Shown: positions 52,177 to 61,073 of the stretch, piece by piece
Position numbering within the stretch: the first letter of the stretch is position 1
How the letters are laid out: every line of letters starts with the position of its first letter
Source of the DNA: Paraburkholderia sp. BL9I2N2
GTDB taxonomy: Bacteria > Pseudomonadota > Gammaproteobacteria > Burkholderiales > Burkholderiaceae
DNA: 64,000 nucleotides
NCBI RefSeq assembly: GCF_004339745.1
Contig: NZ_SMGP01000002.1
Span: 310,001-374,000, forward strand
Direction of reading: 5' to 3'
Translations under genes and position numbers: made by a program
Notes under the pieces: model-generated
Database searches by the model: none
Seen by the model: only the letters and a program-made list of their open reading frames with translations
Told to the model about the DNA's origin: nothing

Positions 52177-55100
52177 TCCCCCGCAAGCCCAATCGGATCC
52201 TGACTGACAAACCGCCCCGTTCCCGGATCATAGTACCGGAACGTGTTGTAATGCAGCCCGGTCTCCTCGTCAGCATACTGGCCGGCGAACCGTAGCGGCT
52301 CATCGAAGACCCTGTCATCGCGCCACTCAGCCCCTCTGAATTCCCCAAAGCCAGAGAAGCGGGGCTCCCACACCACATCGCCGCTCGCGCTGGTGACGTC
52401 GTACACCTGACCGTTGTCATGCGCATGGTGATGCCAGACCATGCGCCGACCACCGGCACGACACTTTCCGTCAACGCTGACGACAGGCTGATCCACCCGC
52501 GCCATCGGCCGGTAGGGCGAATCCGGTGAGTAGACATAGGTGCGCACCGTCTCATCGCGCAGCACCTGCACCATACGCATGCCTTCCCACACAAAGCGCG
52601 TCTCGTCGGTGGCCGGGCTGCCATCCGCTGCCATGCGGCGCGTGACCTTGGCCGTTCGTCGACCGATTGCGTCGTAGTGATAGACCGTACTGTGCCCGCC
52701 ATGCCGACCCTGACCCGAAGCGCGAACCATTCGCCCCTCGTCGTCGTAGACGAAGTCCTGGACCATGCCGTCCTGCACCCGGCGCGTGAGCTGGCCAAAG
52801 CCGTCGTAACTGTAGCCGGTCCCCCGGAAACGGCCCAGCAGATCGTCCAGAATCCGGCTGGCCGTCCGGTCGCGCGTCGCGTCAATCAGGTTGTCCGCGG
52901 CGTCGTAGATGTAACTTTCGTGCAGCCCCTCCTCGTCGTGACAACCCGTCATCCGACCCATCACGTCGTATGCGTAATTCACGACGCTGCGCCCGTGCCG
53001 CCCGCCGCCATGTCGGGTCACTTGATGCAGGTTGCCGGCGAGATCGTACTCATAGGCCGACCCGAGCGGCTCGCTGCCCATCATGCCTTGCCGTCCGGAC
53101 CGCTCGCTCAGCCGCGACACCGTCCGCCCGCGCGGATCGTAAGCCGTCCGGCATACGCGAGGCCCCTGCGTGCGTTGCACTTCGCGGTGCAGCGCATCGC
53201 GTTCGATATCGCTGAGCGTTTCGCCGTCCAGACTGATCTGGTGGACATGCCCCGAGCCATAGTGCAGCGTCGAGATTCTCTGGCCCAGCGGAAGATGGCG
53301 TTCGGTCACGTTGCCGAGCGCGTCATGGCGCGACTCCGAACGCTGGCCGTCCGCGGTTTCCGCCACCAACCGGCCTAGCGCATCGTACTCAAAGGTCAGC
53401 TCGCTGGCGAGGATACCCAGCGCCATGCCGGCGGCACCCGGCTGCCTGTGAACAGCCGTCACGCGATCGAGCAGGTCATGGCTGTAGCGGGTGACCGAAC
53501 ATCGGCTGTGTTTGGACACCAGTCGCCCGGCCGCATCCCGTTCGAGGCCGATCGACTCCGATTCGCCCTGTCGGCCCGTCATCGTCTGTGCGATCGCTTC
53601 GCCATTCAGGTTGTAGTGCAATTCGCGCCACACGCCGTTCAGCCGGACTTCATGGGTCATGCGGCCCATGGCGTCGTAAGCGAAGCTGTAACTCGCCCCG
53701 TTCGCGTTGGTCAGCCTGACCAGCTGCCCGCGCGCATCGTAGCGATATTCAAGGCTGCGCCCCAACCGGTCCGTAAAACGGTCTGGTTGCCCGCGCGGGC
53801 TGTAGTCCCACCGGGACACGTGCCCCAAAGCATTACTGTGCCGCCTGATCTGCCCGAGCGCGTTGTACTCGAAAGTCTCACGGGTGCCGTCGGCATGAAC
53901 GACGGTTCCGACCGCTCCGCCCGCGTTCCGTAGCAGTTGAGTCACCTGGCCGAGTGCATCGGTCTGGCGAACCAGCTCGCCCTCGTCATTCCACGCGTAG
54001 CGCGTGGTCGAACCGGAGCAGTCCGTGCGGCTCAGGAGCAAACCGTAGCGCTCATCGTAGGTGAACCTGCTCGTGCCGCCGCGTTCGTCGGTGTAACACG
54101 TGAGCAGCCCGTGCCGGTCGTGTTCGAACCGCGCGACCTGCCCCAGGGCATCGATCCGCTCAACGGGTAAGCCCTGTTCCGTATGCTTCCATTGCCAGAC
54201 GCTGCCATCAGGCAGCGTGTCGCTCGCCAATCGCAGCGTTTTCAGGTGATACGTGCTTTGCCAGACCCGTCCCGTGGCGTCCACGGCGTCGGTTACGCGA
54301 CCCAGTGCGTCGTAACCCAGGCGCTGCACACGCTCATCGGGAGATTCGACGCGCACCAGTTGCTGGTGCCCGTCATACTCGAACTGATAACACGCGCCTA
54401 GATAGTCGGTCCATTGCGTCACCAGATGATCCGCGTCGTACTTCCAAACCTGCGTACCCTGGTCTTCGCTGCTGACGCGCGCCTGCCCTGACTCGATGTC
54501 ATAGGTAAAGGCGTACTGCTCGCCGGAACCGGTGCTGTGTTCAACCACCCGCCACCCGTCTTCGTACTGCGCATATCGATAATCACAGGTGAAGCCGAGC
54601 GCGTTCACATGCCGGGTCATCAATCCGTCGGTATACGCGAACTGACGCACCAGTTCGTCGGTCCGGCCACGCACGCGGATCAACTGCCCATTGCCGTCAT
54701 AGCCGTAACGCACGAGATTGCGCCTCGCACCGTCGATCCGGTCGACACCCGTCAGACGGCCGTCGTGATGCTGCAATTCAAGAATGACATCCGCGTCGCT
54801 GCGCACTTCGACGAGCACGCCGTGTTCATCGCGACGGAATTCGATAAAGTGTCCGAACTTGTCCTCGATGCGCTCCAGCACGTGGCGCCCTTTCAGCGGT
54901 TCCGCGCTGAATCCGTAAAAGGTATCGTCCAGGCCGTTCAGGATATAGCGGCCGTCCAGCGCATGAGACAGATAGAGTTGCTCAAACGGGTTGTACTGGT
55001 ACTGACCGGTCGGGAGATCGTCAAAGCCGACTTCACGCCCCTGAAATCCCACGTATTCGAGACCACGGCTACTGCGTTTCAGGTGAATGTCCCAGTTATG

Positions 55101-55911
55101 CTGCCAGCCACGGCCCAGCATGCCACCCGTGTCAATCGCGCTGGAATACGAGCGCGAACCGAAGAGCGGCAGCAGACCTGGCATGCTGAAATCCAGTTCG
55201 TTGGTGAGAACTTTCTGGCCGGTCGGGACGTGAACCGGGTGACCAAACAACCCGGACAGCCCCTCCATGACTTTTGAACCAACGTAGATTCCCGCCACCT
55301 GGCCGGCGATGAATTTCAAAGCGCATGGCGCCGTTGCCTTCATGCCGTTCTTCAGCGCGCCACCCAGCCCGCCAGCAACGCCCGCAACCATGAACAGGCC
55401 GTTTTTCAGATTAACTGCCCACGGCGGTATTTCGCTGGCAACGGCTATTTCACAAGCCTTGTCGCTGCCAAAAAATACGCTCTTCGATCCCTTTGCAATC
55501 GTCGCGCCGCATTGAATCTCGTCACCTTTACGCGCCGCAACGTGCTGATTGATAAAGACGGTGCTGGCACCGCAGGCCACCGGTTCGTGCGGCGTATCCT
55601 GGCCGCACATGGCGACGCCTATCTGGGCGGGAACGGCCGCGCGCCCGTTGACGAACACATTGGGCGAACCCGCTGCAATCGTGCCAGTTGGACTGGCGAA
55701 CATGCTTCCTATTCTGGTGGCGATATCAACAATCTGTTCGGCAATCATGCTAGCCAGAAAGCCCGCAATAAAGCCGACAAGAAATGGGCACGCGAACGTC
55801 AGCATTGCCACGGCAAAAAATCAGCGCTGCCCCAAGGATCGCGCCGATCAGGAAGCCAGCCAGGGCTGACGTGTGCTGTATCTCGTCTCCAACACGTGCT
55901 GCTTCAAACAT
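52173..55911 (-). CDS. Rhs core protein with PAAR/Eag-type N-terminus, frameshifted twice
   Basis: The Rhs shell of a type VI effector. The ATG at 55911 (after AGGAGGAG) encodes MFEAARVGDEIQHTSALAGF, the usual start of PAAR-Rhs effectors with N-terminal transmembrane helices. At 55815-55820 a T6 run (minus strand) has one base too many; the normal sequence resumes in the next frame (AVAMLTFACPFLVGFIAG). That frame then runs 1212 residues: PAAR domain (GSPNVFVNGRAAVP, HVAARKGDEIQCGA), YD repeats, and YDPGTGRFVSQDPIGL. It stops at 52173 because a G run at 52178-52182 is one base short. With both corrected, the gene spans 51697-55911 as one reading frame of about 1400 codons. Confidence 0.88.
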
Positions 55912-55998
55912 GCTCCTCCTCTTGACCCGGGTTCCGAAAACGGGGCGCCTTGCGCGGCGCGACACAGGATTGACCTGCTGAACGGCATCGACAGTCGA

Positions 55999-56430
55999 TC
56001 AGGCCGGTATGAACGTATCGATCATTCGCCGCCAGATCGCTAACTGAGCTGAAGTGAAGGGAACCGTGTTGGTCGCGGTGAAGATAAGCGCCTTGCCATT
56101 GGCGAGGAGAATCGCGCATTGCCGCTGATAAACAGACTTGCCATTGCTGTTGTAACGGGTCTCAATCTCGATGCCGTCTGCGTCGCAACCGGCAAGCACG
56201 ACTGTCTCGCGCGACTTGATAGACAAGCCCTTGATCTTCCGTTTCAGCAAGCCGATCTGGCGGTCGACATATTCATCAAGGGTTTCATCGTGCCGGGCGG
56301 TGTCACGCGCCACCTGAAGATTGGAAAGACCGTCCGTCAGCGGTTCCTGTACAAAGATATTGACCGTTCGGTCGGTGTAGCCAGCAGGCAGGGTGATGCT
56401 GCCTTCATCCATCGCGTATTGCACTGTCAT
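55999..56430 (-). CDS. DUF1795 Eag chaperone of the Rhs effector
   Basis: 143 residues of the DcrB-like/DUF1795 family. MTVQYAMDEGSITLPAGYTD (start), TVNIFVQ, the RDTARHDETLDEYVDRQIGLL helix and VYQRQCAILLANGKALIFTATN identify it. Eag chaperones bind the N-terminal membrane helices of Rhs/PAAR effectors and load them onto VgrG; its place between vgrG and the PAAR-Rhs gene fits exactly. No good ribosome site; it follows vgrG by 26 bases. Confidence 0.9.
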   Translation of the reverse strand: MTVQYAMDEGSITLPAGYTDRTVNIFVQEPLTDGLSNLQVARDTARHDETLDEYVDRQIGLLKRKIKGLSIKSRETVVLAGCDADGIEIETRYNSNGKSVYQRQCAILLANGKALIFTATNTVPFTSAQLAIWRRMIDTFIPA

Positions 56431-56456
56431 CGTCTGTTCGGGAGGCGGGTTGGAAG

Positions 56457-58418
56457 TTAGCAGTTAAGATTTATCTTGCTGCCTTTCATATTCGTCTCGC
56501 CCGTGGATTTGCTGTCGATCGTCTTTGAGATCAGACTGAGCAGCTCCGGGGTCAGGACGACGGTCGTCCCCTCGACAACCAGTTTGATCTGCGTTTTCGC
56601 GGAGATCGTCACCGTGCCTTTCTCAGACGTCACGCTGATATCCCCCTCCGTCGAGGTCTGAGAGATGTCATGCTTGATGGTCTCCGTGTGCTGTCCGTTG
56701 ACGGTCTGTGTCCGGTCGCCCTTCACGGTTGTCACTTCCTGTCCTTTGACGATCTTCGTCCGGTCCGCACCGACCACATGCGTCTCGTTATTCTTGATGG
56801 TGCTGTTCATGTCCTTCTCGGCCTGCAACATGAACTCTTCCGAACCCTGCGTATCGTCAAAGCGAATACCGCTGTAATTCGATTTGCCACCCTTCATCGA
56901 GCGGCTGATGATCCCGCTTTGTGTCGCACTGCCCGGCAGCGTCCACGGCGGCATGGAAGCCGCATTAAAAACCCGCCCCGTCACGATCGGCCGGTCAGGA
57001 TCGCCATTCTCGAAATCGACGATCACTTCCTGACCCACGCGCGGTATGTTCACTCCGCCGAAGCTGCTCCCGGCCCACGGGTACGACACGCGCACCCAGC
57101 ACGATGAGTTCTGGTCGTTCACGGGCGAACGGTCCCAGTGAAACTTGAGCTTCACCCTGCCGTACTTGTCAGTCCAGATTTCCTGCCCGGGAGGTCCTGT
57201 CACGATCGCCGTCTGCGGACCCGTCGTACGCGGCTTGTCCACCGTGCGCGGCGCGCGGAACATCGTGGTCGCCGGCTGCACCTCGAACGTCGTGTTGATG
57301 CTGTGTTGGCCCGCGCCGGTTTGATCGCCGGTTTCTTCCGCTATCACCTTCGCGCGGATCACGAGGTATTCGCGGTTCGCCGCCTGCTGGGGGTAGCCCG
57401 CGAGCGTAAAGGTCGTGCCGCACACCACGTTGCGCAGATGGCCCTTGCCCGTAGCACGCTCGCCTTGGGCGCGGATTTCTTCCATGCGTACCCGTGCGAA
57501 CCGTGCGCCTTGCATCGGGTCGGCATAGTCGCCCGGCCACTCATAAACCGTCAGCTGGTTATGCGAAGTGTCCCGCGGCAGCGCATTTTCCACCGCCAGC
57601 TTCGCACCCGGCTGCGTGAAGTCGAAATCGTCGGTGGTCCAGATGCCCGACTGGATGCTTTCGGTCGTATCGAAGTGTTCGACGTGCTCGCGATCGACCT
57701 TGTGCCCCGGTGGGTAGTACCACAGCGTCTGATACGCGACGCTCTCCACGGGTTTGTGCGCACCGAGATTGTCGACGAGCACCATCCGGTGCACCTCCCT
57801 GGAGTGCTCGTAAAACCAGTAGATGCCGTGTTCAGTCATCAGGCGCTGAATAAAGGCGAAGTCCGACTCACCGTACTGGACCTGATAGACCAGCTTCGAA
57901 TACTTGCCGCCCAGACGCTTGACATAGCCGTAGAGATAATTCGCCTTGAGCACCTCGTCAATGATCTCGACTACCGTCTTATTCTGGAAAATCCGGTAAT
58001 CGGTGCGCCGCTCGGCAAGCACGATCCACGGCTGCAGTTTCAACCGGTAGAGGTACTGGCGGTTCAACTGACTCACCAGACTCGCCGCCGTAACAATGCC
58101 GCTAATCTCACGTATCCCGGCACCGAGATTCGCAGCGCCGCCGCCGGCGACGCCCGGCACGAATGTTCCCATGCCATCGAGCTGGATGGTGACAGTCAGC
58201 TCCTTGCCAATCATCGCCTTCAGGTCGAAGTTGGCAGCCGTGCTGTCCGGCAGCAGCGGATCGACCGGCGTGACGAGGCTCAGCTCGTATTCATAGATTG
58301 TCGACAGGGCTTCTTCGCCCACGATAGCGCGTAGCTGCAATGCCGGCTCGCCATCGGGCAACGTCGGCAGCGCCGCCCCGCTGACCGTCAGCGTACGTGG
58401 CGTCACAAAGTTCAGCAT
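56457..58418 (-). CDS. vgrG: Type VI secretion spike protein VgrG
   Basis: 653 residues. gp27-like domain with ELSLVTP and YGESDFAFIQRLMTEHGIYWFYEH; the OB/gp5 transition DKYGRVKLKFHWDR and CWVRVSYPWAGSSFGG; then beta-helix repeats and a C-terminus (KGSKINLNC) without an obvious effector extension. It punctures target cells as the tip of the Hcp tube and here carries the Eag-Rhs effector. AAGGA precedes the ATG. The upstream region has an FNR-like dyad. It is probably the first gene of vgrG-eag-rhs-immunity. Confidence 0.95.
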   Translation of the reverse strand: MLNFVTPRTLTVSGAALPTLPDGEPALQLRAIVGEEALSTIYEYELSLVTPVDPLLPDSTAANFDLKAMIGKELTVTIQLDGMGTFVPGVAGGGAANLGAGIREISGIVTAASLVSQLNRQYLYRLKLQPWIVLAERRTDYRIFQNKTVVEIIDEVLKANYLYGYVKRLGGKYSKLVYQVQYGESDFAFIQRLMTEHGIYWFYEHSREVHRMVLVDNLGAHKPVESVAYQTLWYYPPGHKVDREHVEHFDTTESIQSGIWTTDDFDFTQPGAKLAVENALPRDTSHNQLTVYEWPGDYADPMQGARFARVRMEEIRAQGERATGKGHLRNVVCGTTFTLAGYPQQAANREYLVIRAKVIAEETGDQTGAGQHSINTTFEVQPATTMFRAPRTVDKPRTTGPQTAIVTGPPGQEIWTDKYGRVKLKFHWDRSPVNDQNSSCWVRVSYPWAGSSFGGVNIPRVGQEVIVDFENGDPDRPIVTGRVFNAASMPPWTLPGSATQSGIISRSMKGGKSNYSGIRFDDTQGSEEFMLQAEKDMNSTIKNNETHVVGADRTKIVKGQEVTTVKGDRTQTVNGQHTETIKHDISQTSTEGDISVTSEKGTVTISAKTQIKLVVEGTTVVLTPELLSLISKTIDSKSTGETNMKGSKINLNC

Positions 58419-58538
58419 ATGCAGCTTCCTTGCCGTGCGACCGGCTCGCCACAGGCTGCGTCAGACACGTCGCCCTTGCCGCACGTCATGACGCGCCTTG
58501 TCATCAATCCTTGCATTTTTGTAGCCATCCTAATTATT

Positions 58539-58552
58539 TTGATTCAAATCAA
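58539..58552. promoter_or_regulatory. Perfect FNR-type dyad upstream of vgrG
   Basis: TTGATTCAAATCAA matches the FNR/ANR consensus TTGAT-N4-ATCAA in all ten defined bases. It lies about 120 bases upstream of the vgrG ATG in an AT-rich tract. This could place the type VI spike operon under low-oxygen control, if the genome encodes FNR/ANR-like regulators. Confidence 0.55.
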
Positions 58553-58593
58553 GACACTGCTTCTCACTGCCTATCCCTGAATTGCACGATTGT

Positions 58594-60483
58594 TCAGGTC
58601 ACCCCACGCGTGCCCATGCGCACCGGCCACCCCGCGACGCGGCCGCGCTGCACCGAATGCAGTTCGGTTTGAGTAAACGAATGGCCCGATACGTGTCGCG
58701 CCAGATAGTGTTCAAGGATCAGGCCGAACAGATATGGGCTGACGCCACCCAGACCGGACTCGTCAACGGTCAGCGTGCACTCGATGCCGCGCCCGAACAC
58801 GAGATCGTTGGACGGCGGAAGCTTGCGTGTCACCGGCCGGCTCACAACTGTCACCAGACTCCCGATCTGCTGCCGGTAAGCCGTGTCGTCCGCGGCGAGG
58901 AACAGTCGCAGCAGATCACGCAGGCCCGCGCCCGACGCCTCGTCAGGTTGTGCTCCCAACGTGAGGTAGTTGAAGTTCAGTTGGCGGATCAGCGACCAGG
59001 CCGCCTCACGCTCTGCATAGGGTGCGCGAGGGACACTGGGCGCGCGGATCAGGCCCACGTGCTGAACCGGTGAGGATTGCACCAGCGTGAGATCGCTAAC
59101 GCCGTTGCACGGGATCAGGTTGGGCAGGTCACGGTTGGTTAGCCACGCGTCAATCGAGAGGTAACGCATGCGCTGTTCATAGGGCCGCTCGTCCTGGCCC
59201 ACTAGTGAAACGAAAGCCTCCGTGCCGATGTACGGCGTGCGCGTCCCGTAACGGCGCAACGAGTCTGACGTCTGCTGGCGCTCGCGACGCAGCGTAAAAA
59301 ACTGCCTGTGATTGCCCTCGTCGTTGGTCAGCGCCTGATACAGCGGACGGAACTCAAGGGGCTCCGATGTCTCGCGGACCTGACCATACAATGTCGCGAC
59401 AGAGAACACTTCATAGTCCTGCGGCGCGAGCTGGTCAGGCACCAGTTGGAATTCAGCGCCTGTGTCGTGCACTTCCACCGGATCGGATCTGTTCCTGAAC
59501 AGGTTGACGACCGGCGTGCAGAACAGCGCAAATTGCGAGGCATCCACCTGCTCCGCCAACGCACCGGGTGAGCGCTCCAGCAGCACGACAATTTCCGCTT
59601 CGCATCCGCGCACCTGGCGCAGGCCTGCATGGAGGCCGGTCAGTGTAAAAAAGTAGAAACGCGACGGGCATGCCGCAAACTCGTGCAGCAGGTTGTGTCC
59701 GTGAAACTTCGGCGCAACGAGTGGCAACAGCCCTTGTCCGGCATCAAGCCCCTCATGAACCACCGCCTTGTCGCTCACCGCGTGAAAGAGACCACCGGGC
59801 GTGCCGAACTGTCCTGGCTCGCCGATGATCGATGCGAGTCCAGCTGCGTGCAGCAGTTCGAACAGGTGTGACGCAGTCCGCTCGTCGCCCGCCAGATAAA
59901 CCGGCAGGCGGTTCAGCCCCTGGAGGCGGGCGATCGGTATGGAATTCGTGGTGCGCAGGCGCAGCCGTAGAGCGCCCCGAACCTCGGCGCCGTGGCGCAC
60001 GTAACGATCGAGCGAGGGAATGTCTGGCGGGATGCCGGTCAGCCGCGCGCCGGTGATCTCAAGCGGATACAGCGTCACGTCCTGGCTGCTGCGGAACTGG
60101 CAGGGCGTATTCTCGCCATCGAGCACACCACTGATGAACGACGCACCGCGTGCGATGTGCAAACCTTCGGCAAGATTGCCTTCGTCACTGCCCGGAAACA
60201 GTCGGGCAACCGCCATGGATGGCGTGGGTGCAGCGTAGTTCGGATAGACGACTTCGAGCAGCCGTTCCGTGAGGCGCGGAAATTCAGCATCGAGCCGCAA
60301 CTGCATGCGTGCGGACATGAAACAGAACGATTCGATCAGCCGCTCGACGTATGGGTCGCCAATCTCACCCGCCTGCATGCCCAGGCGCCGGGCGATCTTG
60401 GGATGGGCCTGTGCGAATTCGCCCGCCAGCTCACGCATGTAGAGCAGTTCACTCGTGTAGTACTCCAGCAGTCGCGGGTCCAC
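58594..60483 (-). CDS. tssF: Type VI secretion baseplate protein TssF
   Basis: 629 residues, full family length. MDPRLLEYYTSELLYMRELA with FAQAHPKIARRLGM and DPYVERLIESFCFMSARMQLRLD are the characteristic N-terminus of TssF/ImpG/VasA; the C-terminus is SGHSFTQTELHSVQRGRVAGWP. GTG start after GGAGCC. TssF is normally encoded with TssG, TssE and the rest of the secretion cluster; here it stands alone between glgA and vgrG. It may therefore work with a core system elsewhere, or be a remnant or specialised partner of this VgrG. Confidence 0.93.
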   Translation of the reverse strand: MDPRLLEYYTSELLYMRELAGEFAQAHPKIARRLGMQAGEIGDPYVERLIESFCFMSARMQLRLDAEFPRLTERLLEVVYPNYAAPTPSMAVARLFPGSDEGNLAEGLHIARGASFISGVLDGENTPCQFRSSQDVTLYPLEITGARLTGIPPDIPSLDRYVRHGAEVRGALRLRLRTTNSIPIARLQGLNRLPVYLAGDERTASHLFELLHAAGLASIIGEPGQFGTPGGLFHAVSDKAVVHEGLDAGQGLLPLVAPKFHGHNLLHEFAACPSRFYFFTLTGLHAGLRQVRGCEAEIVVLLERSPGALAEQVDASQFALFCTPVVNLFRNRSDPVEVHDTGAEFQLVPDQLAPQDYEVFSVATLYGQVRETSEPLEFRPLYQALTNDEGNHRQFFTLRRERQQTSDSLRRYGTRTPYIGTEAFVSLVGQDERPYEQRMRYLSIDAWLTNRDLPNLIPCNGVSDLTLVQSSPVQHVGLIRAPSVPRAPYAEREAAWSLIRQLNFNYLTLGAQPDEASGAGLRDLLRLFLAADDTAYRQQIGSLVTVVSRPVTRKLPPSNDLVFGRGIECTLTVDESGLGGVSPYLFGLILEHYLARHVSGHSFTQTELHSVQRGRVAGWPVRMGTRGVT

Positions 60484-60498
60484 TTTGGCTCCGTTTCA

Positions 60499-60666
60499 TC
60501 AAGTCCGGGGGCAGGTACGCACGAGCGTTTCGCCGTGACACATTCCGTGGTCACGCCAGGCGGCACGGTTGGATATGGGCGACAAGCCGGCTTGGCTCTT
60601 AAGTCTCTCGCCGCTGCGATCGGCGATCTCGTCCAGAATCTTTGCCCGTCTTTTGTCGCTGTTCAT
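60499..60666 (-). CDS. Possible small protein upstream of tssF, unknown
   Basis: 55 codons, MNSDKRRAKILDEIADRSGER followed by LKSQAGLSPI. It ends 16 bases before tssF and has AAGGCGGA ahead of the ATG, so it may be real and co-transcribed. I do not recognise it; it is too short and has the wrong motifs for TssE or TssG. It may be a degraded remnant of another secretion gene. Confidence 0.3.
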   Translation of the reverse strand: MNSDKRRAKILDEIADRSGERLKSQAGLSPISNRAAWRDHGMCHGETLVRTCPRT

Positions 60667-60775
60667 TCCGCCTTTCCGTTCAAAACCCTCGCCCAGTGGC
60701 CTCATGGATATGGCCATCCTGGTCACCTTTCCAGACCCACGTGTGCCCCGAGACAGAACAACAAGGCTAACCGAT

Positions 60776-60796
60776 ATTCATCTGATGAATTGTCAA
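60776..60796 (-). promoter_or_regulatory. Candidate tssF promoter with overlapping inverted repeat
   Basis: On the minus strand: TTGACA directly joined to ATTCAT-CAG-ATGAAT. The dyad overlaps the -35 and would be a natural repressor site. It lies about 300 bases upstream of the tssF start. The -10 is not clear. Confidence 0.3.
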
Positions 60797-61073
60797 GATG
60801 TGCAACGATGAAGCGACGCCAAGCGACGCATCCGATGCTTAACCGTGGAATGTCAAATCTACACACGGATGCAAAAACGCTTTCCAGGAGCGACGCGTCA
60901 AGACAAAAAAATAGGCCATCCAGGCCAAACAATCGCTCACCCGCACTGCAACACAAACCCTCCTCACTGCCCTTGTAAAACCACGCACCTCAGGCACACC
61001 CCTTGCTGAACTGACGCGTCCGCGAATCCCACCGCACTGTGCAAGTGCACAAAACCCGTCCTTGGGGGCCACT

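Larger units (their letters stand above)
60484..61073. other. Intergenic region between tssF and glgA
   Basis: About 590 bases, promoter-bearing for both divergent genes. Near 60776-60796 a TTGACA-like -35 overlaps an inverted repeat (listed separately). A 55-codon ORF at 60499-60666 is also listed. No other convincing gene; short frames on both strands are low-scoring. The stretch 60750-61000 is visibly AT-richer than its surroundings. Confidence 0.45.

Noticed and set aside
52173..52182. Programmed frameshift or translational coupling at the Rhs toxin junction
   Set aside because: The TTGA overlap would allow it, but a missing base in a G run restores the canonical DPIGLAGG-NLYRY sequence, so an indel is simpler.
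60723..60956. Small ORF overlapping the 60499 ORF by GTGA
   Set aside because: Composition and lack of a ribosome site suggest chance; no similarity to secretion proteins.
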